DNA from: Gemmatales bacterium
GTDB taxonomy: Bacteria > Planctomycetota > Planctomycetia > Gemmatales > Gemmataceae
Assembly: GCA_026004675.1 (NCBI GenBank)
Contig: BPJP01000003.1
Location: forward strand, 496,001 to 560,000
Length of the DNA: 64,000 nucleotides
Direction of reading: 5' to 3'
Each line of letters starts with the position of its first letter. The first letter of the stretch is position 1. Positions 19,722 through 29,695 of this stretch are shown piece by piece. The notes under the pieces were generated by a model. The model saw only the letters and a list, made by a program, of their open reading frames with translations, did no database searches and was not told where the DNA came from. A program made the position numbers and the translations under genes.

Positions 19722-22700
19722 CTAGGGCGAGGACTGATCGAAAACGAACCTCCAGCCCGCTTGGCTGGCAGGCGGGGCATTCCAGAGAATCACATTTTCA
19801 GCGCGATCAGCGGCAATCAGTCGATAACCATCCGGCATAAAAAGGAGGCATTCAATGTTGGCTGCTCCATACTTCAAACGAAGCATGCTCTCTCCTGTTT
19901 GCGGGTTCCAGAGCCGAATCGTTTTGTCGATGGAGGCGGATGCCAGTCGACTGCCGTCGGGGCTGTAACAGAGGCAGAAAACGGTGGCAGTATGCCCTTC
20001 CAGGGTGTGGAGGCGTTTGCCCGTTTCGACATCCCAGATTCGGACGGCACGATCAAAACCGCCGACCGCTAATTGTCGACCCGAAGGCGAAAACTCGACC
20101 GCCAACAACTCGTCTTTGGCCGGCAGCGTGTGCCGGACGATGCCCGTTTCCGCTTCGATGACCTTTGCAGTATGGTCCACGCTGGCCGACGCCAGCAACG
20201 TGCCGTCGGGGTTGAAACGTACGCAGCGAATCCCGCGGGCATGCGGCTCATAGGAGTGGAGTTCTTTACCGGAACGGACATCCCAAACTTTGATTTCGCC
20301 CTTTAGTGGTTTTGCCATTTCATCGAGCTGGCAACTAGCGGACGCCAACAGGTCTCCCTCGGGATGAAAATCCAATGAGGCGACGCGAAGACGATGTCCA
20401 GAGAGAATGTGTTTGATCCGCCATGATTTGGTATCCCACAGTTCAATGAAGCTTCGTAACACGCCACCGAAAGCACGTTCGTAGGTGCCGACAGCCAGCA
20501 GGGAACCGTCACGATTCCAGGCGATGCAGGAGATTGACTGTCGGTTGTGCCGAGCATGGGAAGACACCAAGCGCCGGCGCTTTACATCCCAGATGCGCAT
20601 TTCGCCTTTTGAGTTCACGATGGCCAGATAGCGGTGGTTCGCACTGCAGGCGATCCATTGCCCCATATCTCTGTGCCGATCCGCTTCGGGGGTATAGCGG
20701 AAATCCCAGATGCGCACGTCGCCATCCGCACTGCCCGAGGCGAGAGTTTTTCCGTCGGGGCTGAAAGCAACCGCATGGACAGGACCGCTGTGCCCCCGTA
20801 AACGAGTCCATGTTTGCGGTTGCATTCGATGGACGAAAATCGTCTGATCCGCGACAGCCGCCGCGAGATAATTTCCGTCGGGACTGAATGCGACGCCGTA
20901 AACGGATTGCAAAGCTGTCCGGATTCCGAAAGGACGTTCTTTTGCAAGAAATTTCCATATGCGGACCACCCCAGTGCTATCAGCAGTGGCGAGGAGGGGA
21001 AGGCTGGGATGGCAGGCCATGCCGAACAGCGCAGCGTTGTGCTGCCGGTCCAGCAGAAACGTCTGTTTCGTCTTCAATGACCTGATGTGGATTTTTCCGT
21101 GATAATCCGCAAAGACAAGGTAGTCGTCATTGGCACTGAAGCCGAGAAATCGGAACACACGATTGAGTTGTTCTTTTTCGTTTTGATCACATCGATAAGT
21201 TTCCCGAATGGCGCCGTTGGCGGAGTCCCTGAGAGTGACTTTGCCATTTTCGCCGACGGCGAGCAGTTTGCCGTCGTGGCTTAAAGCGATGCCGCCGAGC
21301 TTTTGGGAACCATCGAGGGTTTCAAGGGTTGCACCGCTGCTGGCATCCCAAATGCGGACAGTATTATCCCTGCCTGCTGAGAAGAGGCGCGAGCCGTCAG
21401 CACTGAAAACGACGTTGAACACGTCCCCTTCGTGTCCGCGCAAGGTTCGAACCAGCTTGCCTGTGCGCACATCCCAGAGACGAATGGTGCGATCGACGCT
21501 TGCCGACGCCAGCAAGGTGCCCTGAGGATTGTAAGCGACGGCCAACACCTGATCGGTATGCCCTTTGAGCGTCTGCAAAGCTCCCTGGCAAATGTGATTG
21601 AGGTAACGCCATTCCCAATTGCGCAGCGAATCCGGGCAACCTTGAAGAGCACGCTGCGCTTGTGCGACATGGAATTCTTCCCACTCGTGTTGCGCGACGG
21701 TAATCAGATTGGCATACAACGCAGCGCTGGCGCGCTGAAGAGCTGCCTGAGTCTGGCGCGAATGTTCCTGGGCGACACGTCGTTGCCGGTCCGCTTCTTC
21801 GCGGGCAACCACGGCGTCGCGCCAGCTGACCAGGATGCCGATCAGCCCCGCAAGGGTGACGACCGCAACGACGGCCAGCAGAGCCGCAACCGCGGGTCGG
21901 CGTCTGGCCCATTTCACCACTCGTTCCCGCCAGGTTACCGGTCGAGCGCTGATGGGTTCGCCCCGCCCGAACCGTTCCAAATCCTCTGCAAGCAAGGCAG
22001 CGCTGGCGTAACGCTTTGACTGGTCTTTTTCCAGACATTTCAAACAAATAGTTTCGAGGTCGGGCGGAACGCTGGGCTGCAAGCGGCGGGGCGGAAGAGG
22101 TTCGTCCGAGTTGACCTGGAGAAGGGTGTCTATCGCGGTGGCCCCTTTGAAGGGAGGCCGCCCTGTAAGGACTTCGTAAAGAATGGCGCCGAGAGCATAA
22201 ACGTCGCTGCTACGGCCAATGTGGTTCACGTCGCCCCGTGCCTGTTCCGGAGCCATGTAGCTTGGCGTTCCAAGTACCGCACCGGTGTCCGTTTGTGTCT
22301 GGTCACTGTCGAGCTGCTTGGCCAAACCGAAATCGGTGATCTTCGGCGTGCCGTCTTCAGTGAGGAGGACGTTGGCAGGTTTCAAATCGCGGTGAATAAT
22401 TCCCTGTTCGTGAGCAGCGTGGACAGCGCGGGCCAGTGTAGCAAGCAAAGCGGCCGCTTCGCGAGGCGGTATCGCAGATTGAGACAAACGCCGATCCAAA
22501 CTGCCCCCCGAAACGTATTCGAGTGAAAAATAGGGACGCCCTTCATGTTCACCGATCTCATAAATCTGGACGATGTTCGGATGTTGCAACCTCGCGACCG
22601 CCTCGGCTTCGCGGCGAAATCGGAGCAGCTGTTCACGGCTGGCATGGGAAGCGGCCAAAATCATCTTCAAGGCCACGATTCGCTTGAGATGGATCTGCTG

Positions 22701-23036
22701 CGCCTTGTAAACCACCCCCATGCCGCCCCGCCCCAGTTCCCCCAAAACCAGGTAGCCAGGCACAAGGACTTGTTCCTCGGGGCTGATGCGCCGAGTCTGA
22801 GGCTCGGTCCGGTCATCCGGCTGCGCTGCAAACGACAGGGCTGACTTTGTCTGGTCACTCGTTGTCAACCGCTCTGACAATTCGTTTATTTCCGCTATGC
22901 TCCGCCAGCGGTTTTCTCCTGCGGGCAAGACCATGTCTGAAGGCCCCAACTGGCCGATTGTCAAAAGGTGGGCCAACTCGTCGAGGGAAACCGGTCCGAT
23001 TTTCTTCTGCTTTTGGGAGTAATACCATTTCGACAT
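19722..23036 (-). CDS. Ser/Thr protein kinase with GYF_2 and WD40 domains
   Basis: Kinase-WD40 fusion, 1104 aa. The first ~50 residues match a GYF_2-type domain (WYYSQKQKKIGPVSLDEL). The kinase domain (~residues 93-360) has LGRGGMG, HRDLKPANVLL, DFGLAK and APEQ. A membrane helix lies at ~385-405 (AALLAVVAVVTLAGLIGILV). From ~490 to the end run about 12 WD40 repeats with clear SPDG...LASAS...IRLWD blocks. The gene converges on the Zn-ribbon gene with only 14 bases between stops. Start ATG at 23036 is followed directly by the GYF domain, so it is secure. Second of three such kinases in this window. Confidence 0.9.
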   Translation of the reverse strand: MSKWYYSQKQKKIGPVSLDELAHLLTIGQLGPSDMVLPAGENRWRSIAEINELSERLTTSDQTKSALSFAAQPDDRTEPQTRRISPEEQVLVPGYLVLGELGRGGMGVVYKAQQIHLKRIVALKMILAASHASREQLLRFRREAEAVARLQHPNIVQIYEIGEHEGRPYFSLEYVSGGSLDRRLSQSAIPPREAAALLATLARAVHAAHEQGIIHRDLKPANVLLTEDGTPKITDFGLAKQLDSDQTQTDTGAVLGTPSYMAPEQARGDVNHIGRSSDVYALGAILYEVLTGRPPFKGATAIDTLLQVNSDEPLPPRRLQPSVPPDLETICLKCLEKDQSKRYASAALLAEDLERFGRGEPISARPVTWRERVVKWARRRPAVAALLAVVAVVTLAGLIGILVSWRDAVVAREEADRQRRVAQEHSRQTQAALQRASAALYANLITVAQHEWEEFHVAQAQRALQGCPDSLRNWEWRYLNHICQGALQTLKGHTDQVLAVAYNPQGTLLASASVDRTIRLWDVRTGKLVRTLRGHEGDVFNVVFSADGSRLFSAGRDNTVRIWDASSGATLETLDGSQKLGGIALSHDGKLLAVGENGKVTLRDSANGAIRETYRCDQNEKEQLNRVFRFLGFSANDDYLVFADYHGKIHIRSLKTKQTFLLDRQHNAALFGMACHPSLPLLATADSTGVVRIWKFLAKERPFGIRTALQSVYGVAFSPDGNYLAAAVADQTIFVHRMQPQTWTRLRGHSGPVHAVAFSPDGKTLASGSADGDVRIWDFRYTPEADRHRDMGQWIACSANHRYLAIVNSKGEMRIWDVKRRRLVSSHARHNRQSISCIAWNRDGSLLAVGTYERAFGGVLRSFIELWDTKSWRIKHILSGHRLRVASLDFHPEGDLLASASCQLDEMAKPLKGEIKVWDVRSGKELHSYEPHARGIRCVRFNPDGTLLASASVDHTAKVIEAETGIVRHTLPAKDELLAVEFSPSGRQLAVGGFDRAVRIWDVETGKRLHTLEGHTATVFCLCYSPDGSRLASASIDKTIRLWNPQTGESMLRLKYGAANIECLLFMPDGYRLIAADRAENVILWNAPPASQAGWRFVFDQSSP

Positions 23037-23296
23037 GCGCGCTCTCCACAGGCTGGCGACTCGCTATTCGATATTATGCGATATCTGGGCGCAGGGGGGG
23101 CACTTGCTCCAAGAAAAACCGCTAATTGACACAGTTTTTCCTCTGATTCGGCTTCGCCAGTTCTTGTCGATCAGGCAAAGGGGATAAGATCGGCAAGTTT
23201 TCGCTACCTTCAGCCGGGAACTTCGCGGTGTTCCGATTTGACTCTCCCGGTACACTAAGAGCGGGAGAAGAGTATCTGCGATGGAGGGATTCCCGA

Positions 23297-24139
23297 ATGA
23301 GGAGCTTGATGCTGGGTTTGCCCGTATTGGCGGTGGGCGCCGTGATGGTGCCGACATTGGTCTGGTTGCAGATGCCTGTCGATATGTCCCTGCCGACACC
23401 GACAGTTGCGGCGGGCGAATTGCCAACCGAAAAAGAAATGCGGCAGCTTGCCGAGACAGACCCGATCGCCTTTTTCGAAAACTGCATTCGCCGTTATAAC
23501 AAGGAAGTGAAAGGCTACACGTTGACGTTTCAGAAACAAGAACGCATCAACGGCGTGCTGCAGAACAAGGAGTTGATCAAAGTCGCTTTTCGCGACAAGC
23601 CTCACAGCGTTTATTTCGAATGGCTGGAAGGAGCCCGCAAAGCGGAACGGGTACTCTATGTCGAAGGCGAAAACAAGAACAAACAAGGAAAGAGCATGCT
23701 TCTGGCCAGGCCCCGCGGCGCTTTTATCCGCCGGCTCATCGGCGATATCGTCGAGCGCGAAGTGGATGGCGCCGACGCCAAGCAATCGGGACGGCTGACC
23801 TTGGATCAATTCGGCTTCAAAAAGAACACCGAACGGACGCTTGCTTCTATGAAAATGGCCAAGGAGCGAGGGGCTTTGAACGTCAAATTCCTTGGCGAAA
23901 AGAAGATCGAAGAGCTAAATAATCGCGTCTGCTACGTTTTTCGACGGCACTATGACAAACCCGAGCTGGACGGCATCGCGGAATTGACCATTTTTGTCGA
24001 CAAAGAAACCTGGCTGCAGACCGGCAATATTCTCAAAGACAAAGACGGCAACCTCATTGCCGAATATTACTTCCGCGATGTGAAGCTTAACCCGAAGTTC
24101 GACAAGGACCAGTTCACTCGCAAGGCACTGATGCCTTGA
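23297..24139 (+). CDS. DUF1571-family protein (probably exported)
   Basis: 281-aa protein with an N-terminal signal/membrane segment (LMLGLPVLAVGAVMVPTLVW) and a mature part that matches the DUF1571 type common in planctomycetes: Cys-Ile-Arg-Arg-Tyr near residue 65, then YTLTFQKQERINGVLQNKE, DKPHSVYFEW and a C-terminal DVKLNPKFDKDQF. ATG 23297 has GGAGG 9-13 bases upstream; an in-frame GTG at 23228 is less likely. The function is unknown; a role in envelope lipids or outer membrane is inference only. Confidence 0.8.
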   Translation: MRSLMLGLPVLAVGAVMVPTLVWLQMPVDMSLPTPTVAAGELPTEKEMRQLAETDPIAFFENCIRRYNKEVKGYTLTFQKQERINGVLQNKELIKVAFRDKPHSVYFEWLEGARKAERVLYVEGENKNKQGKSMLLARPRGAFIRRLIGDIVEREVDGADAKQSGRLTLDQFGFKKNTERTLASMKMAKERGALNVKFLGEKKIEELNNRVCYVFRRHYDKPELDGIAELTIFVDKETWLQTGNILKDKDGNLIAEYYFRDVKLNPKFDKDQFTRKALMP

Positions 24140-24290
24140 TGCCGAATGGCCTAGCTGGCCGAGCCACCAGCATTTGGCCGGGGCGCTTCCTCTCGGCAGG
24201 CGTGTGTCCCCGGCCAATCCGCTGCTTCATGCATCCCCATACAAGCGTGGCAGCATCCAGTCTGTCCTGGGATCGAAAGCGTAAGCCGAA

Positions 24291-25538
24291 TCAGTCGAGG
24301 AGTTCCTTGATTCTTTTTTCCAGGAGTTGTTTGCGTTCCTGTTCGCGTTTCGAGTCACCGGCGTATTTGATGCCTTGTTTCCACGCCTCGATGGCTTCTT
24401 TCTTGTTGCCCAATTTCAAGTAGACCTGTCCCAAGTGATCGAAGATTTCGACGTGTTTGCCGTCCTCGTGCTGCACGGCTTTGAGCAATTCGATGAGGGC
24501 TTCCTTGTATTTTTTCTTTTTGAAGAGAACCCATCCGAGGCTGTCGAGATAGGCGGAGTTGTCGCGATCGTCTTCGGGTTTGAGATCGGGATTGGCCTTT
24601 CGCCGCTTGCGGTCTTCTTCGATGGCTTTACGGATCAACTTTTCCGCTTTATCAAGGTGCATGTCGTTGTCGGCCCAGATGTAGCCGAGGTCGTTGTTGT
24701 AGGTCGGGTCGTTGGGTTTGAGTTTGAGGATGGCTTCGAGGTGTTCGGTTGATTTGTCGATCTGATTGAGATCGACGTAGATGCCGCTGAGTATGTATCG
24801 GCAATTCTCCGCATATTCGGCGCGTTCCGCATCGCGCAGCGCTTTATCTTCGAGGATGCGTTTGAGGACGTTTTCATAGGTTTTGGCTGCCTCGGCCGTC
24901 TGGCCGATTTCGCGTTGCACCCACCCCTTGAGTTCGTGTGCCAGCCAGTGGTCCCTGCGGGCCTTGATATAGCTGTCCGCCATGCGCAGGGCCTGGTCGC
25001 CTTTGCCCTGCTTGGCGATGGCCATAATCATGCGCCTTTGCACCACGGACTTGAGGGCGAACATCCGAGGGTCGACCGACTGAATTTCGAGAAACTGGGA
25101 GCACATCTTTTCGGCATCAGCATATTTTTTATTTGTGTAGAGGAAGTCGATGATGGCTGCCGACTGCGCCAGCTTCTGGGCACTCGCGAGCTTTTCAGCG
25201 TGTTCGAAGCAAATCTTATAGAAGGTCTTCGCGGCCTCGATGTCTTTCAATTCCTGCGCTGTGCGGGCCAGAATGTATGCGGCGTTATAGTTGAAAGGCT
25301 GCTGTTTGTCTTTGACCAATTGCATCGCTGTCTTAAGCACTTTGGCAGCGTTGTCCTTGTCTTCCGTCAACGAAAGAATGTAGCCGCGAATCGTGTCATC
25401 GCCGGTTACTTCGTTGAGGGCAAGAACTTTCTGTCGCAGTTCTTGGTCGTTGTCAGCAGCGTATCCCGCCACCGGCGAATAGAACACCGCCACTGCTACC
25501 AGCAAAAGGAAATAACGTCCCAACCGTGCACTGTCCAT
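24291..25538 (-). CDS. TPR-repeat protein with signal peptide
   Basis: ~415-aa exported protein. ATG 25538 (minus strand) is preceded by GGAGAG and gives a signal peptide (YFLLLVAVAVFYSPVAGYAA). The mature part is a run of about 6-8 TPR units (for example DLGYIWADNDMHLDKAEKL, LGWVLFKKKKYKEALIEL, HLGQVYLKLGNKKEAIEAW). It would act as a protein-interaction scaffold in the periplasm. A slightly longer opening from 25562 is possible. Confidence 0.85.
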   Translation of the reverse strand: MDSARLGRYFLLLVAVAVFYSPVAGYAADNDQELRQKVLALNEVTGDDTIRGYILSLTEDKDNAAKVLKTAMQLVKDKQQPFNYNAAYILARTAQELKDIEAAKTFYKICFEHAEKLASAQKLAQSAAIIDFLYTNKKYADAEKMCSQFLEIQSVDPRMFALKSVVQRRMIMAIAKQGKGDQALRMADSYIKARRDHWLAHELKGWVQREIGQTAEAAKTYENVLKRILEDKALRDAERAEYAENCRYILSGIYVDLNQIDKSTEHLEAILKLKPNDPTYNNDLGYIWADNDMHLDKAEKLIRKAIEEDRKRRKANPDLKPEDDRDNSAYLDSLGWVLFKKKKYKEALIELLKAVQHEDGKHVEIFDHLGQVYLKLGNKKEAIEAWKQGIKYAGDSKREQERKQLLEKRIKELLD

Positions 25539-25562
25539 TGTCAACTCTCCGGGTAGAAGCAA

Positions 25563-25912
25563 TGGGTCAAATCGATGAAATCCGTTTCTTGTTCAGCAGG
25601 GCGTTCCCCGCCTTGTTTATGTTATTATCTTAGCTTCAACGATTGAATCGCACCACATCTGTTGGTCGAAGATGCCGATTTTGCGCTCTGTGCGGCAGGG
25701 AGGTCGGGCTGGTGACAAGGTCGCCTTACGGTTGAAGCGATTGGACGGCTCGCTGCGGAAAATTCGCCGAAAGAAACAGTTTTGCGTCGTTGCAACGATT
25801 TTCCTTCTTCGTTACGATGCAGAAAAGCAGTCTTTGGAATCGGCATCGGCGTCAAAGGAGGGAGCCTTAAGGATGCCGGCACAGTCGTAGTACTTTAGCC
25901 CAACCTACGCGA
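25563..25912. other. Intergenic region between divergent genes
   Basis: About 350 bases between the TPR gene (minus) and the PilZ gene (plus). A 72-codon opening at 25672-25890 has no recognisable domain and no good start signal, so I do not call it. The region probably holds the two promoters; TTATTATCTTAG at 25622-25633 is AT-rich against the GC-rich background. Confidence 0.4.
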
Positions 25913-28412
25913 ATGACCGGCGCAGAAACGATCATCCGCATTTATTTGTGCACGTCGTATGCTGACATGCAGGCGGAACGGGCGTTCTTGCACCATTTCG
26001 TTTTTCCGAAGGTCGCCCAAAAATTCCTGAAAAAGGGTTTCCGTCTGGTCATCGTCGATCCGTGCTGGGGTGCGCGCTCCGAGTCGGAAGCGGAAGGGCC
26101 GCCGACTTTGGAAAGGCGTTTTCAGGCCATCGAACAGTGCCGGCCGTTTTTTCTAGGTTTTGTCGGCTCCCGTGAAAACACCATTATCGAGCAAATCCCG
26201 TTCGAACTCGGCCGGAAGTTTCCACTGATTCAGCACTATTCTCGTAGTTCGCAACTTCAACTTGAGATTCTCTTGGGTGCGGTGCGCGATCCAAGCCGAG
26301 CTACACACGCCTTTTTCTATTTTCGCAAACCGGATTTTCTCAAGGATGTTCCACCTGAGCAACAAGCCCACTTTGTTATCGAAGACCCGCTGGCCGCCCG
26401 TAAATTCGAAAACTTCAAGGGAGCCGTCCGGGCAGCAAAACTTCCGGTTTATGACTATAACTGCGGTTGGGACCACGAAGCCGGTTGCGTGACGGGTCTC
26501 GATGAGCTTGGCAAGCGAGTGATCGCCGATCTCTTGACCGTCTTATCGCGCTTGGAGCGGGAAGCGACAACACGTTCAGTGAAAGCCGAACCGCCCAAAC
26601 CAGCAGTCGAGCAACGGAAACCAACGACTGCTTCGGTGCCTCCGCCGCCGGTGAAAGCCGCACCGCCCAAACCAGCAGTCGAGCAGCCGAAACCAACGAC
26701 TGCTCCGGCACCTCCGCCGCCGGTGAAAGCAGAACCGCCCAAACCAGCAGTCGAGCAACGGAAACCAACGACTGCTTCGGTGCCTCCGCCGCCGGTGAAA
26801 GCCGAACCGCCCAAACCAGCAGTCGAGCAGCCGAAACCAACGACTGCTTCGGTGCCTCCGCCAGCGGTGAAAGCCGAACCGCCCAAGCCAGCAGTCGAGC
26901 AGCCGAAACCAACGACTGCTCCGGTACCTCCGCCAGCGGTGAAAGCCGAACCGCCCAAACCAGCAGTCGAGCAGCCGAAACCAACGACTGCTCCGGTACC
27001 TCCGCCAGCGGTGAAAGCCGAACCGCCCAAGCGAGTGGTTGAGCCGCAGAAACCAGTGGTGGAACCTGGCTTGTCTCCGGCTGCGCAGTTGGCAGCCGAC
27101 AGCGAAAGGGAAAGCGGCCGCAAATTTGACTGCTTCACAGCTCTTGGCAACGTTGCGAAAGCAGCTTGCAAAAAGCCAAGGGAGCATTGCGTCCGAGGCT
27201 TCGACTTCGGCTGAAAAGCCATCCGTCGATACCGATTCTTCCGCGGCACCGAGCGCCGGTGTCGAAACAAAGCCCATCAAGATAGACGATACGTTGGGTA
27301 CCGATGTCGAAACCATTCGTTCCCACATTGCTGATCTTCAAGCGAAGCAGTCGCCTCCCCCTGCGACGTCGGAGATTATTCAGCGGTTGCGAACCCTTCG
27401 GGAACAACTCGGCCAGACGTCGCCATTAACAAAAGAGGGTGGCAACATCAGCGGCACAAGCGAGCAAACGACTGTACCCCCTCCAGCACCGGTCGATGAA
27501 GACCTGGATGAAACGGTATCGAGCGAAAACCTGGGAGGACCGGAAAACGTTGCCGAAGAACAGGACATGGAAGAGATGGTCGATTTAAGCGCGCCTCCTG
27601 CCGCAGAAAGGGAAGGGGCTGCCAAAACCGATCCACGAATCTGGATGGATGATCCCGAATTCAATGCGCTGCCGGGTTTACAAGATACGGGCATAGCGGA
27701 CGAGTCGATGGGTTGGACGCATTACGGCGTGGAGCAGCCGGTCGATACGAACGTTACAGAAATTCCTGGCGAAGAAGTCGAGGCGGTGGAGTTTCAAAGC
27801 GATGATGTGCTCGCCGGCGAGACCGACGCCCTTTCCGCCGAGACAGGGCAAACGTTCGAAACACCATCGGAGGCGATGGACACCGCATGGCAGACCGAAG
27901 ACGAGGTCGATCTGGTAGAACTTTATGGAGAAGAGAACACGGCTGCGGAATGGAACGCTCCGGAGGAGATGGTTGAAGAATTCGTCGACGAAGGCGAAGT
28001 CGAGGTTGTGGATGAAGATGAGAATGAGGCGGCTGATCGCGCCTCAGCGGAGGAAGCCGAACAGCTATGGGAACAGGCGGATGCCAATCCATCGGACCGC
28101 CGGGACGCTGAACGGGTTCCCGTTTCGCTCGATGTGATGTGCCAGCCATCAATTGGACGAGTCGAAATGCGTTGGCGGGCGAAACTCCGGGACCTTTCCT
28201 ACACGGGAGCCCAGTTGGTCACGGACCGTCGCTTTGAAGTAGGCACGATCTTAAGCATCGAGGTAGTCAAGTTGGGGGATGAATTCACCTCGCTATTGGC
28301 GCGAGTCATGCACGTCACCGAAGTTCCGGAAGGCTGGGCATTGGGTTGCCGATTCGCCAAGGAACTGAGCGAAAAAGACATGATTACTCTCATGGAAGTC
28401 AGCGACATTTAA
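25913..28412 (+). CDS. DUF4062-like / Pro-rich repeat / PilZ protein (one frameshift)
   Basis: Three-part protein. Residues ~5-150 resemble DUF4062, a TIR-like nucleotide-signalling domain (IYLCTSYADMQAERAF, RPFFLGFVGSRE). Then come six perfect-phase 24-residue repeats (VKAEPPKPAVEQ then PKPTTA and VPPP, 26579-27010) plus a partial seventh. Then a long acidic linker leads to a C-terminal PilZ domain with both c-di-GMP motifs, RDAER (RxxxR) and DLSYTG (DxSxxG). The frame breaks near the GGG at 27108-27110; deleting one G joins ADSER to KAAANLTASQLLATL, so I treat 25913-28412 as one gene of ~830 codons. The alternative is two overlapping genes. The combination looks like a cytoplasmic c-di-GMP receptor with a signalling head. 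Confidence 0.7.
26579..27010 (+). repeat. 72-bp in-frame tandem repeat, six copies
   Basis: Six head-to-tail units of exactly 72 bases, each beginning GTGAAAGCC, coding a 24-residue Pro/Lys/Glu/Thr unit. They differ mainly in R/P and S/P codons near the middle and in the last Pro/Ala, which suggests recent slippage or unequal crossing-over. They form the flexible linker between the DUF4062-like head and the acidic/PilZ tail. Confidence 0.9.
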
Positions 28413-28425
28413 AGCCTAATAGCGA

Positions 28426-29200
28426 CTAATACAGGCAGACGCCGCCGCAGACGTTCATCGCCTGGCCTGTAACGGCCCGGGCATCATCGCTGGCAAGGTA
28501 GATGGCCAGGGGAGAAATCTCATCCGGTTCGAGCCTTCGTCCGATGGGGGTCATCGCCTTTTCCCTCTCTTGGAAAGACACCCCCAGGCGATCGGCATCA
28601 TATTGGACCCGTTTATCGTTCATGCGAGTTCGCACCGGTCCGGGGCAGATGGCGTTGACGGTGATGCCATCCTGGGCGACTTCCAAGGCAAGGGTGCGCG
28701 TCAAGCCGAGCAGACCGTGTTTGCTGGCGGTGTAAGCGGCCCCATGAACGCTGGGGATCTTGCCGTTGATCGAAGCAACGTTGATGATACGCCCCCATTT
28801 TTTGTCGAGCATGGCAGGCAACACACCCCGACAAAAGAGATACGGCACAGTGAGGTTGAGCCATAGGGTATGGTCCCAGAAATCATCGTCGAAATCGACG
28901 ACGGGGCGTGGATTGGCACTGCTGCCGACACCAGCATTGTTCACCAGGATTTCGACCGGCCCCCCACTTCTGTTTGACTTGATCGAGTACTTGGGAAACG
29001 GCCTTTCGGTCGGAAAGATCCGCACCGATAACAAGAGCACGATCGGCTGGAATATGGCTTGCTACCTCGGCGAGCTCATCGGTGCTACGCGCCGTGATCG
29101 CCACTTTGGCTCCTTCGGCTGCAAAAGCGAGAGCAATGGCTCGGCCAATTCCCCTTCCCGCGCCAGTAACGAGTGCGATGCGATCTTGCAGTTTGGCCAT
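28426..29200 (-). CDS. Short-chain dehydrogenase/reductase (one frameshift)
   Basis: SDR-family oxidoreductase resembling 3-oxoacyl-ACP reductase; NAD(P)H-dependent reduction of a ketone is the likely reaction. The N-terminus begins at MAKLQDRIALVTGAGRGIG (ATG at 29200, minus) with the Rossmann GxxxGxG. After the six-C run at 28960-28965 (plus strand) the frame changes; deleting one base restores VEILVNNAG, then the catalytic Ser and YTASK (YxxxK). The closing CPGPVRTRM and VTGQAMNVCGG are intact. I annotate one gene of ~258 codons. Neighbour on the same strand is the VOC gene, 25 bases upstream. Confidence 0.85.
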
Positions 29201-29225
29201 CGGTTCCGTCTCCGCTGACTTTGGG

Positions 29226-29642
29226 TTAGTTGGACTTCTGCTTTGGCTGGAGTGCGTTCTCCAGCGAATCGTAAGGGCGAAGCCATTGAATGATTTCAAT
29301 ACGGTTGCCGTCAGGGTCGTGAACGAAGAAACGGTCAGCTCCATGTATCGGCGTCGTCTCCTGTATGGGCACGCCATGTTTCGCGAAATGGCGACGAGCA
29401 GCCTGAATATCCAAGACGCGAAGGGCGAAATGCCGGGCGCTGATCGTATCCGCCTGCGGCTTTTGCAGAAGATGGATGTGCTGGTCTCCCAGGTCAAACC
29501 ACACCGCAACGAAGTCGAATGTTCGCGGCGGATAGACCTCTTTTAGCCCCAGAACGTCACGATAAAAACGACGACTCCTTTCAACATCGGTGATGATGAC
29601 CGAACAATGATCGATCTTGACGATCGCAAGCGAATCAGCCAT
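29226..29642 (-). CDS. VOC (glyoxalase/dioxygenase-fold) family protein
   Basis: Small metal-binding-fold protein, ~138 aa from ATG 29642 (minus), preceded by GGGGGG. The pattern IDHCSVIITDVERSRRFYRD, HIHLL and FVHDPDGNRIEIIQW supplies the His, His and Glu metal ligands usual for vicinal oxygen chelate enzymes. Single-domain members often act on glyoxal adducts, antibiotics or aromatic compounds; the substrate is not evident. Lies between the SDR and the third kinase, all on the minus strand. Confidence 0.82.
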   Translation of the reverse strand: MADSLAIVKIDHCSVIITDVERSRRFYRDVLGLKEVYPPRTFDFVAVWFDLGDQHIHLLQKPQADTISARHFALRVLDIQAARRHFAKHGVPIQETTPIHGADRFFVHDPDGNRIEIIQWLRPYDSLENALQPKQKSN

Positions 29643-29695
29643 GGGTCCCCCCTTTGGTCTTCCCTCATTGTATGGTCGCGCTGCCGGTGAGGCGA

